Of a stretch of 64,000 nt of DNA, positions 40,132 through 47,430 are shown one piece after another (the first letter of the stretch is position 1; each line of letters opens with the position of its first letter). The notes under the pieces are model-generated. The model searched no databases, was not told where the DNA came from, and saw only the letters and a list, made by a program, of their open reading frames with translations. This stretch comes from an uncultured Collinsella sp. (lineage in GTDB: Bacteria > Actinomycetota > Coriobacteriia > Coriobacteriales > Coriobacteriaceae): NCBI GenBank assembly GCA_900542305.1, contig UQMU01000003.1, positions 39,565-103,564 of the forward strand, read 5' to 3'. The position numbers and the translations under genes are program-made.

Positions 40132-41214
40132 TTACCAGATGCTCGGCCAGAGACCAAGCGGGCCAGCGCCCAGGATGCCAAGGACGAAGAGCAGGAGAAT
40201 GCCCTTGGTCGGGGTCCAGCTGTGCTTAGCGAACATGTAGTAAAGCAGCAGCGTAAGCATAAGCGGGACGAGCTTCGGGACGATGGTGTTGAGGGTGTCG
40301 GCAACAGAGAAGTTGACCGGATCCTCGGTAACGGTGCCGTAGGTCACGGACTCCATGCCGTTACCCAGATCGGTGACGCCGCACTCGACAGCGTTGCCGT
40401 CGGCATCGGAAGCGGTAAGGGCGTTGCCGTCCTTATCGGTCATGGCGATGGTACCGGCCTCAGCGGTCTCGGTATCGATGCCCTCCATACCGGTGAAGTT
40501 CTCGGCCTCCTTCTCGGAGACGATCACGGTAGTAGCGGAGAGACCACGGGTGGTGCCGTTGGGGATCTGGAGGTTGATCTGGGTGCCACCCATGGTGACG
40601 ACCAGGCAACCGACGACGAAGACGCCCATGATGGAAGCGGCACGCGTGAAGGCCTGCATGTTGGCGGTCAGAGCGTCAATAGCGCTGGTGCCAAGCTTGT
40701 AGGACCAGTTCATGAGCCAGAAGCGCAGAGCGAACTGGACGACGTTGAAGATCACCAGGAAGATGATCGGTGCAGCGGCGTTGCCGTTGATGGCCATGTT
40801 GGAGGTGATGCCGGCCGTGATAGGCACGAGCGTCAGCCAGAACAGGGCGTCACCGATACCACCGAGCGGGCCCATTGCGGCGACGCGGACGGCGCGGATC
40901 GTGGGGATGTCAACCTTGTTCTGCTCGAGCGAAAGCACGATGCCCATAACAAAGGTGACAAGGAACGGGTGGGTGTTGAAGAACTCCAGGTTGTGGCTCA
41001 TGGAAGCCGCGAGGTCGTTCTTGTTGGTGTGGATCTTCTCCAGACCGGGGATGATGGAGTAAAGCCAGCCAGCGGCCTGCATGCGCTCGTAGTTGAACGA
41101 TGCCTGCAGGAAGCAGGAGCGCCAAGCCATCTTGTTGAGGGTCTTCTGGTCGAGCTGCGGAGCAGGAGTGAGATCCTCGTAGTGCTCCGGGATCACATAC
41201 TCATTAGATGCCAT
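40132..41214 (-). CDS. PTS mannose-family IID component with large extracytoplasmic insertion
   Basis: A 360-residue IID, longer than the usual 270-300. The conserved start (LNKMAWRSCFLQASFNYERMQ), the AAMGPLGGIGDALFW motif and the C-terminal membrane helices are present. Between the last two membrane regions lies an acidic, Thr/Asp-rich insertion of roughly 90 residues (about 215-305) predicted to be outside the membrane. The start at 41214 overlaps the IIC gene by 11 bases; GGAGG is upstream. It works with IIC to import the sugar. Confidence 0.9.
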   Translation of the reverse strand: MASNEYVIPEHYEDLTPAPQLDQKTLNKMAWRSCFLQASFNYERMQAAGWLYSIIPGLEKIHTNKNDLAASMSHNLEFFNTHPFLVTFVMGIVLSLEQNKVDIPTIRAVRVAAMGPLGGIGDALFWLTLVPITAGITSNMAINGNAAAPIIFLVIFNVVQFALRFWLMNWSYKLGTSAIDALTANMQAFTRAASIMGVFVVGCLVVTMGGTQINLQIPNGTTRGLSATTVIVSEKEAENFTGMEGIDTETAEAGTIAMTDKDGNALTASDADGNAVECGVTDLGNGMESVTYGTVTEDPVNFSVADTLNTIVPKLVPLMLTLLLYYMFAKHSWTPTKGILLLFVLGILGAGPLGLWPSIW

Positions 41215-42004
41215 CTTCGAAGTCACCTCCGTCAGAAACAGCTGCACCCTTCAGCTCGGTCTGCTGCTGGAAGTCCCAGAAAGCGATGCCGAAGCCGATG
41301 AGAGCGAGGATGAGCAGAGCAGGGGTTGCCAGCGAATCGTTGGCAACGGTGATGAGCGCGAGGCCAAAGCCCATGAGGAAGAAGCCCCACATATCGCGGT
41401 TCATCATAACCTTGAGCAGGACGGCGAAGCCGACGAAGCGCATCATGCCGCCTGCAGCGGACAGACCGGTCTGCAGCCAAGTCGGGATGGCGGAAGCGAT
41501 GGTCTGACCAATGGTAGCGCCAGCGATGAAGAACAGGGTGACGACGACAGCGAAGATCAGGCCGAGCAGAGCCATGGCGAAGTAGTTCAGGCGCTCGATG
41601 CCCTTGGTGTCCGCGTTGTGAGCCATGTTATCGGCCGTGGACATAAGCGGGGACATAAGCGTGAAGACCAGGGTAACGCCAAGCTGGCCAAGCAGAGCGA
41701 ACGGAATGGCGAGGCCGACTGCCGCGTTGGGCTCGAGGCCCGTGGCGATAGCGAGAATGGCTGCCATGATGCCGCCGATGACGGCGTTAGGCGGCTGAGC
41801 GCCTCCGATCGGCATGTTGCCGATCGTCATGAGCTGATAGGTACCACCCACGAGAAGACCGGTGTTGAGGTCGCCAAGGATAAGACCGATGACGGCGCCG
41901 GTGACGATGGGCTGATAGAGAGACTCGAGGAAGTCAAACTGGTCGATTGCCGCGATGAACGTGACGACGAAGACCAGAGCGATCTGGATGATCGAGTATT
42001 CCAT
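41204..42004 (-). CDS. PTS mannose-family IIC component
   Basis: A 266-residue membrane protein starting MEYSIIQIALVFVVTFIAAIDQ, with TGAVIGLILGDLNTGLLVGGTYQL and GGAQPPNAVIGGIM, the transport-core motifs of ManY/AgaC proteins. About seven or eight membrane segments are visible. GGAGGAGC precedes the ATG. The GntR, agaS and nagA context indicates an amino sugar such as GalNAc or galactosamine, but the family also carries mannose and hyaluronan or chondroitin disaccharides. Confidence 0.92.
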   Translation of the reverse strand: MEYSIIQIALVFVVTFIAAIDQFDFLESLYQPIVTGAVIGLILGDLNTGLLVGGTYQLMTIGNMPIGGAQPPNAVIGGIMAAILAIATGLEPNAAVGLAIPFALLGQLGVTLVFTLMSPLMSTADNMAHNADTKGIERLNYFAMALLGLIFAVVVTLFFIAGATIGQTIASAIPTWLQTGLSAAGGMMRFVGFAVLLKVMMNRDMWGFFLMGFGLALITVANDSLATPALLILALIGFGIAFWDFQQQTELKGAAVSDGGDFEDGI

Positions 42005-42094
42005 CTTGCTCCTCCTTTCAAAATGTATGTACGCACTTTGGATTTCACGTACAGAACGTCAGGGTTTCACTCCTGACAACGTGGATCACGAGGA

Positions 42095-42577
42095 TTACGA
42101 GAAGAGCTTGCTCGTGTCCTCAACAGGCGTGCTCGGAACGCGCCTGATCTCCAACTCCACCCCCAATTCCTGCAGCTCTTTAAACGCAGCGACATCCTCG
42201 TCGTTAACTGCGACGGAGGTGGCGACTTGGCGCTTTCCTTCCGACATGTGCATGTTGCCGATGTTTACCTTCTTTATAGGCACACCGCCCTTGACGAGCG
42301 TAAGCACGTCTTCCGGTGTTTCGGCCACGATGAAGATCTTCTGGCGCGGGCTCGCCTTGCCAATGACGTCGATGGTCTTCTGCAGAGAGAAGAAACGCGT
42401 AGCGACGCCGGCGGGAGCGGCCATCTTCATGAGGTTCTGGCGCATGGTGTTGGACGCCACGTCGTCGTTGGCGACGAGGATGAGGTTGGAGCCCAGGGTG
42501 GAGTTCCACTGGGTGGCAACCTGACCATGAACCAGTCGGTTATCGATGCGGGTAAGAAGAATGTTGGGTTCTGCCAT
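42095..42577 (-). CDS. PTS mannose-family IIB component
   Basis: A 160-residue IIB with the active site RIDNRLVHGQV, phosphohistidine H17. It takes phosphate from the IIA and gives it to the sugar during transport. AAAGGAAG precedes the ATG. The isolated gene at 31621-32100 is a paralogue with tyrosine at this position. Confidence 0.93.
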   Translation of the reverse strand: MAEPNILLTRIDNRLVHGQVATQWNSTLGSNLILVANDDVASNTMRQNLMKMAAPAGVATRFFSLQKTIDVIGKASPRQKIFIVAETPEDVLTLVKGGVPIKKVNIGNMHMSEGKRQVATSVAVNDEDVAAFKELQELGVELEIRRVPSTPVEDTSKLFS

Positions 42578-42613
42578 GTTGATCAGCTTCCTTTCGTTAT
42601 TTGCTGACGACAG

Positions 42614-42895
42614 TTACTTGATCTCCTGAATCGCGTAACGCGAAACATCTACGACGGCTCCGGATCGGACTTTGATCTGGACCTTCTCGCCTTCGATGCC
42701 TTTGACGGTTCCGTAGATACCGCCGGCGAAAAGAACCTCTTGACCCGGCTTGAGCTCGGTGTGCAGCTCCTTGAAGTACTTCTGCTTCTTCTTCATGTTG
42801 ATTTGCGACCAGATGGTGTAAATCAAGCCCATGATGACAAGCAGGCCTAAAAGGGCGACCGAGGAGCTCAGGACGTTGGCTCCGAAATCGGCCAT
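42614..42895 (-). CDS. yajC: YajC-like single-pass membrane protein within the PTS operon
   Basis: A 93-residue protein with one N-terminal membrane helix (about residues 12-32) followed by KKKQKYFKELHTELKPGQEVLFAGGIYGTVKGI, the YajC signature. YajC is normally a SecDF accessory, but a yajC-like gene also occurs in PTS operons for host-glycan disaccharides in streptococci. Its ATG overlaps the IIA stop as TAATG, so it is translated with the PTS. A transporter-specific role is inferred, not proven. Confidence 0.88.
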   Translation of the reverse strand: MADFGANVLSSSVALLGLLVIMGLIYTIWSQINMKKKQKYFKELHTELKPGQEVLFAGGIYGTVKGIEGEKVQIKVRSGAVVDVSRYAIQEIK

Positions 42896-43338
42896 TAGAT
42901 GCCGTCCTCGTCGCCGAAGATATCCTCTTCGTCGGAGCCGGCAACGGATGCGACCGTCTGGGCGGTGATGCCCGTCTGGCCAACGGTCACGGCCTGCTCG
43001 CCAAGCTCGGCGAGCGTGGCGTTGCCGCGGAGGAACAGAAGCTCAATAACCATGGGAAGGTTGGTGCCGGTCAGAACCTCGACGTTGTCGACATCCTGGG
43101 CAATCATCATCGCCTGGTTGAACGGGGTGCCACCAAGCAGGTCGGTAAAGACGAGCACGCCATCGCACTCCTCGCGCATGGCGGTAATAGCGGCGCGGAG
43201 ATCCTCACCGTAGGAAGCAGCCTGGTCGCCCTCAAAAGGAACGACGGTAAAAGCGGGCTGGTCGCCAGCAACCATAGCGATAGCGCTTGCGAGGCCGGGT
43301 GCGAACTGTCCATGACCGGTAAGAATAAAGCCAACCAT
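42895..43338 (-). CDS. PTS mannose-family IIA component
   Basis: A 147-residue IIA, first gene of the operon, with the phosphohistidine H9 in ILTGHGQFAPG and the VFTDLLGGTPFN motif. The C-terminal 15 residues are acidic (GSDEEDIFGDEDGI). It accepts phosphate from HPr. The upstream 631-bp region carries GntR sites and two paired dyads. Confidence 0.92.
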   Translation of the reverse strand: MVGFILTGHGQFAPGLASAIAMVAGDQPAFTVVPFEGDQAASYGEDLRAAITAMREECDGVLVFTDLLGGTPFNQAMMIAQDVDNVEVLTGTNLPMVIELLFLRGNATLAELGEQAVTVGQTGITAQTVASVAGSDEEDIFGDEDGI

Positions 43339-43453
43339 TCAAATTTCCCTTCCGAAGGTGTGTACGATCTGAGTCCGATGATTTTCGGAAGCCAGCGGGC
43401 GCTCGCCCTTAAAGCTTCTTAGAAAGCGTACTTTGAAGACCAGTGGTTTCTAA

Positions 43454-43468
43454 ACTGGTAGTAACCAC
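43454..43468. promoter_or_regulatory. dre-like GntR operator upstream of the amino-sugar PTS
   Basis: ACTGGTAGTAACCAC, same TGGTAGTAACCA core as at 39162, 116 bp before the IIA start. A related direct repeat ACCAGTTAGAACCAGTT is at 43735-43752. Confidence 0.7.
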
Positions 43469-43541
43469 GTGACGTGTTGTTGTCACTATATCACCCCAGA
43501 AGAGGTCGCTTTCGTTGATTCATACGGTAAAACGTTTTTGC

Positions 43542-43575
43542 ACCGCTCACGGTGATAAATCGACCGTTTACCGGT
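43542..43575. promoter_or_regulatory. Paired 21-bp-spaced dyad element, amino-sugar PTS copy 1
   Basis: ACCGCTCACGGT starts at 43542 and ACCGTTTACCGGT at 43563. Both halves here are clear ACCG...CGGT dyads. Confidence 0.6.
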
Positions 43576-43734
43576 CGTTAACACTTCTACCTGCGGTTTT
43601 GAAACCGTTCCGAAATGCTTTGGCAAAAGATCGGATCTTTTCCTGTGTCTAAACAACGCAGGGCGGCTAAAAATAGCGTGTAGAAAAATTGCAGGTCATT
43701 GTGAAGATATGTGAATTGGTCTTTTTGACTTAAT

Positions 43735-43752
43735 ACCAGTTAGAACCAGTTT
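43735..43752. promoter_or_regulatory. Possible additional GntR half-site pair
   Basis: ACCAGTTAGAACCAGTT, a direct rather than inverted repeat of the ACCAG half-site, next to dyad copy 2. Confidence 0.4.
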
Positions 43753-43761
43753 TGAGATTAT

Positions 43762-43793
43762 CGGTGAACGGTAGTTTTCGACCGTTCACCGGT
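43762..43793. promoter_or_regulatory. Paired dyad element, amino-sugar PTS copy 2 (inverted halves)
   Basis: CGGTGAACGGT (43762-43772) faces ACCGTTCACCGGT (43781-43793). The halves are in opposite orientation but their centres (43766 and 43787) are again 21 bp apart. The rest of 43339-43969 holds no gene that I can support. Confidence 0.55.
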
Positions 43794-43889
43794 TACTTGC
43801 AATCGTTTGCAGTCGTTTTCCCAGATGAATTAGGGAAACACAATGGAGCGCTTGCGCGGGCGCGAGGCCTACTCCAGTGGTTTCGGCAG

Positions 43890-43927
43890 CAAAAAGCCCG
43901 CTAGAACGTTGTCCGTTCTAGCGGGCT
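43890..43927 (-). terminator. Terminator of the SurA-like gene
   Basis: AGCCCGCTAGAACG and its exact complement around TTGTC, with a T-run on the minus strand. Confidence 0.92.
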
Positions 43928-43969
43928 CAATCAGGCAGATCGGCTAGCGCACAGTAGTGCAGGCAAACC

Positions 43970-45064
43970 TTACGCAAACAGGCCGTAGATGCTGATGTTG
44001 GCCTTGGCGTAGAGGCCGTTAGCATACTCGGTCCACTTGGAGCTGGCGCTCGAAGCCTGCGAAGAGTACTGCTGGTAAGCAGTGTAGTAGGCGGTCATGG
44101 CCTGCTTATAGGTGGCGCTATCGGCCGTAAAGGCATCGTCGGCAAAGGCCTTAGCGTAGGTGCCGTTCTCGTCCATCCAGGTACCCTTCGAGCTATCCCA
44201 CTCGTCGCCGGCAAGGTTGATGATGTAGTCGGCGTAATCCTTGCTCGCGGTGTCCTCATTGCCGTCAGAAGGCTCGGTCGGAGCGGTCGGCATGCTTGCG
44301 GAGCTATCGCCCACCTTCTTCTTGTAGAGCTTCTGCAGCGTCGCGGACTGGCGGACGATCTGCTTGGCCTGGTCCTTGGACACGCCATACTGCGTGGCCA
44401 TGGTCTTGTAGTCCGAAGTGCCGATGGATTCCTCGGCGTACTGCTTCATCTCCTTAGAGGAGACGGTAATGCCCTCGTCCTCGGCAGCGTCGAGCAGGAT
44501 CTTGTTGCGCACGTAGGACAGGATGACGTCGGCAGAAGGAGCGGTGTAGTTGCCATCGCTATCCTTGACGGTGTCGAGGCTGTACTGGCTCTCGATGGCC
44601 TCGCGCGCGGTGATGTCGCTCTTCTTGCCGTTGTAGCTATAGCTTGCCACGGTCGAATCGAGCTGGTCCTCGGTCAGGGTCGACGAGCCGACACCCTTGC
44701 CGCCAAAGCCGCCACTGCCAATAAAGAAGCCGACCACGGCGGCGATCACGACGGCAACCACAAAGGCGGCAATCATCGTCTTCTTGTGCCTGGATGCATG
44801 GTCGTCTTCATCGGAACCCAGAATATCGTCGTCCTCATCCTGGGCCTCGGGCATCAGATTCTCGTCAGCGGCATCCGCGGCAATCTGAGCCTCCAGTCGG
44901 GCGTCCTCCTCCTCGGCCGTCGTGCCGGCGGCAATGTGCTCGGCAGACGTACCGGCGACCAGATCGATCTTCTCGTCCTCGTCACCGTCGGGGCCTTCGC
45001 CGCGCTCGATGATCTGGATGCCGTCGATCTCGTCCTTCTCGTCCTTCTTTTGAATCAGACCCAT
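43970..45064 (-). CDS. Membrane-anchored SurA/PrsA-like N-domain protein
   Basis: A 364-residue protein. Residues 1-95 form a very acidic cytoplasmic tail; one membrane helix spans about 96-117; the outer part contains a SurA_N-like helical domain (ADVILSYVRNKILLDAAEDEGITVSSKEMKQYAEE) but no visible parvulin isomerase motif. It probably acts as an extracytoplasmic chaperone or anchor; this is inferred. AAGGAG precedes the ATG. Confidence 0.7.
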   Translation of the reverse strand: MGLIQKKDEKDEIDGIQIIERGEGPDGDEDEKIDLVAGTSAEHIAAGTTAEEEDARLEAQIAADAADENLMPEAQDEDDDILGSDEDDHASRHKKTMIAAFVVAVVIAAVVGFFIGSGGFGGKGVGSSTLTEDQLDSTVASYSYNGKKSDITAREAIESQYSLDTVKDSDGNYTAPSADVILSYVRNKILLDAAEDEGITVSSKEMKQYAEESIGTSDYKTMATQYGVSKDQAKQIVRQSATLQKLYKKKVGDSSASMPTAPTEPSDGNEDTASKDYADYIINLAGDEWDSSKGTWMDENGTYAKAFADDAFTADSATYKQAMTAYYTAYQQYSSQASSASSKWTEYANGLYAKANISIYGLFA

Positions 45065-45102
45065 ATCAGTTACTCCTTGTTAGGAAACATAGTCTTCAAT
45101 AG

Positions 45103-45131
45103 AATACGCCCGACAGAGTGCCGGGCGTATT
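45103..45131 (-). terminator. Hairpin after the isocitrate dehydrogenase gene
   Basis: AATACGCCCG pairs with CGGGCGTATT; the following TCTATTG is only a weak T-run. Confidence 0.65.
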
Positions 45132-45190
45132 GATTCTTAGGTTATACGCAAACACTTAAGTACTATTTAGGCGTTTGCAGCCTGCATGTC

Positions 45191-46276
45191 TTAGGCCAGG
45201 TGCGCGATAACGGCATCGGCAAAGGCCTGCGTGCCCACGGCGCCCTCGACGGAGCCGGTCTGGGCACGACGTACGTCGCCGGTAACCTGCTTACCCTCGT
45301 CGAGCGTGGCGGACACGGCGGCGCGGATACGATTGGCCGCATCGTTCTCGCCCAGATGATCGAGCATCATAGCCGCAGACAGAATCTCGGCCGTGGGGTT
45401 GGCGATATCCTGGCCAGCGATATCGGGCGCGGAGCCATGCGTTGCCTCGAAGATGGCGCAGTCGGCACCGATGTTGGAGCCGGGGGCCATACCCAGGCCA
45501 CCTACCAGGCCGGCGCACAGGTCGCTGACGATATCGCCGTACAGGTTGGGCAGCACCAGGACATCGAAGTCGTTGGGGTTCTGGACCAGGCCCATGCAGG
45601 TGGCGTCGACGATCTTGTCGTTGAACTCAATATCGGGATAGTTGGCGGCCACCTCGCGCGCAACGCGCAGGAACAGGCCATCGGTCGCCTTCATAATGTT
45701 GGCCTTGTGCACGGCCGTCACCTTTTTACGGCCGCAGCGGCGGGCGTACTCAAAGGCGTACTCCACAATGCGGCGGCTCTTGGCGATGGAGATGGGCTTA
45801 ATTGAGATGGCGGAATCGGCGGCGAAGGTCTTCTGACCCGAGCGCTCGACAAGCTGTGAGAGCTCCTCGACCTCGGCAGCGCCCTCATCGAACTCGATCC
45901 CGGCGTAGAGGTCCTCGGTGTTCTCACGCACGATGACCAGGTCGACGTCGCGGAAGCGCGAGCCGTCGCCCGGCTGCGACAGGCAGGGGCGCACGCAGGC
46001 GTACAGGTCGAAGTGCTTGCGCAGGGCCACGTTAACGCTGCGGAAACCCGTGCCGACCGGCGTGGTGATGGGGCCCTTGATGGCAACCTTGGTCTCGGCG
46101 ACCGCATCGAGCACGTGCTGGGGCAGCGGCGTGCCAAACTCGTCCATGACGCCGGCACCTGCCTCCTGGACGTTCCAGTTGATCTGGACACCGGTGGCCT
46201 CGACCACGCGGCGCATGGCCTGCGTAATCTCGGGACCGATACCGTCACCGGGAATCAGGACTACATCGTGCGCCAT
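45191..46276 (-). CDS. Isocitrate/isopropylmalate dehydrogenase family enzyme, probably NAD-dependent IDH
   Basis: A 361-residue beta-decarboxylating dehydrogenase: PGDGIGPEI at the start, substrate motif VRENTEDLYAG, VHKANIMKATDGLF with the catalytic lysine, SDLCAGLVGGLGMAPGSNIG and FEATHGSAPDIAGQDIANPTA. The TTPVGTGFRSVNVALRKHFDLYACVRP stretch favours isocitrate over isopropylmalate. GAGGAG precedes the ATG. The HEAT-like gene upstream ends seven bases before it, so they are co-transcribed. Confidence 0.88.
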   Translation of the reverse strand: MAHDVVLIPGDGIGPEITQAMRRVVEATGVQINWNVQEAGAGVMDEFGTPLPQHVLDAVAETKVAIKGPITTPVGTGFRSVNVALRKHFDLYACVRPCLSQPGDGSRFRDVDLVIVRENTEDLYAGIEFDEGAAEVEELSQLVERSGQKTFAADSAISIKPISIAKSRRIVEYAFEYARRCGRKKVTAVHKANIMKATDGLFLRVAREVAANYPDIEFNDKIVDATCMGLVQNPNDFDVLVLPNLYGDIVSDLCAGLVGGLGMAPGSNIGADCAIFEATHGSAPDIAGQDIANPTAEILSAAMMLDHLGENDAANRIRAAVSATLDEGKQVTGDVRRAQTGSVEGAVGTQAFADAVIAHLA

Positions 46277-46282
46277 AATCTG

Positions 46283-46981
46283 TTACTCCTCGTCTTCGGC
46301 GTCGTCAGATTTTTTAACGCTAGCACGCTTCTTCTTTTTGGAGAGATCCAGGCCAAAACGTTTAACAAGCATTTCGCAAATCTCGCTCGAACGGGCCTTG
46401 AGATAGCTGCCCTTGCCGTTCTCGGCGTCGAACTTAAGGCGCAGCGCAAGCTTCTCGGCGACCTCGGCGTCAATCTCGCCCTGACCAAACTCGTACAGGC
46501 AACCGAGCATGTCGCGATACTCGAGGTCACCGTGGTAGCACTGGATGGCCTCGTCCAGGATGGACCAAGCCTCGCGCGAACGCTCGGCACTCGTGGCGCC
46601 CCACACGCACAGTAGGCGGAAGGCGGCATAGCGCAGCGTGGAGGAGATCTCGTCGAACAGTGCAGTCTCGGCGCCCTCAAAGGCATCGCCCAGCTGCTCA
46701 GGGCAGGTGGTGGCGAGCGCCGTCAGGGCATCGAGGGCCTCCCAGCGGGTCTGAGCCTCGGGGCGGTCAAGTGCCTCGATCAGCGCGGGCACGCAGGGCA
46801 CGACGCGCTGCGGATCGCGCTCGGCAAGCAGGTGCAGCACGCGGGCGGCAAACTGGCGGATACGGCGCGTGGGGCAGCCGAGCTCCTGGACCAGGCGGTC
46901 GACAGCGTTCTCGTTCTCCTCTGCCAGCTGAAGCTGTGCCAGCTCCTCGTCGGTGAGCTGTTCGTCTTTGTTTTCTGCCAT
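46283..46981 (-). CDS. HEAT/ARM-like repeat protein
   Basis: A 232-residue all-helical protein. After an acidic N-terminus come repeated helices of the type RIRQFAARVLHLLAE and RVVPCVPALIEALDRPEAQTRWEALDALTALA, typical of HEAT repeats. The C-terminus is Lys/Asp-rich. It has no catalytic motif and is probably a scaffold or binding protein. AGAGG precedes the ATG. Confidence 0.75.
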   Translation of the reverse strand: MAENKDEQLTDEELAQLQLAEENENAVDRLVQELGCPTRRIRQFAARVLHLLAERDPQRVVPCVPALIEALDRPEAQTRWEALDALTALATTCPEQLGDAFEGAETALFDEISSTLRYAAFRLLCVWGATSAERSREAWSILDEAIQCYHGDLEYRDMLGCLYEFGQGEIDAEVAEKLALRLKFDAENGKGSYLKARSSEICEMLVKRFGLDLSKKKKRASVKKSDDAEDEE

Positions 46982-46996
46982 AGTTACCTCTTCTTA

Positions 46997-47425
46997 CTAT
47001 TTCTTAGCGTGCTTGCCAGCACCCTTACTGTCATCGGTGACCGAGATGAGCTGTCGGTCGGCCGCGCCATTGCGACGTGCGCGGCGGCGCTCCTCGGCGT
47101 CGCCCGCGTCGGCGGCGGCGCGGTGATCCTTGTTGACGTTAAAAACCTCGTCGTGCTTGCGCCACGGACCGACAGACTCGCCAAAGCTCATCTTAAGGCC
47201 GGCGATAAAGCCGCCGAGCCAGCCGATCGGCGCAAACTGCACCAGCGGGAACAGCGAGAACACCCAGGTCAGCAGGACGACTGCCGCCGCACCTGCAAAA
47301 TTGGCGATCCAGTAGTCGCGCTTGGTGATCACGCGCTTTTCGCACGCCCACTGGCCGCACAAAAAGCCAATGTAGATCGCAAAGAGAAAGAGCACCAGCG
47401 CTAGTACCACGAACGTCCAGCTCAT
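46997..47425 (-). CDS. Small membrane protein, hypothetical
   Basis: A 142-residue protein with a membrane helix at about residues 3-25 and another at about 44-62, then a cytoplasmic basic tail containing RRRARRNGAADRQ. The start at 47425 follows GGGGAG and lies five bases after the stop of the dehydrogenase gene, so the two are one unit. The function is not known. Confidence 0.65.
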   Translation of the reverse strand: MSWTFVVLALVLFLFAIYIGFLCGQWACEKRVITKRDYWIANFAGAAAVVLLTWVFSLFPLVQFAPIGWLGGFIAGLKMSFGESVGPWRKHDEVFNVNKDHRAAADAGDAEERRRARRNGAADRQLISVTDDSKGAGKHAKK

Positions 47426-47430
47426 GGGCG

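Noticed and set aside
43339..43969. Possible small gene or riboswitch before the amino-sugar PTS
   Set aside because: No frame has coding character, and I could not fold a known riboswitch class; the region is explained by operator sites and a terminator.
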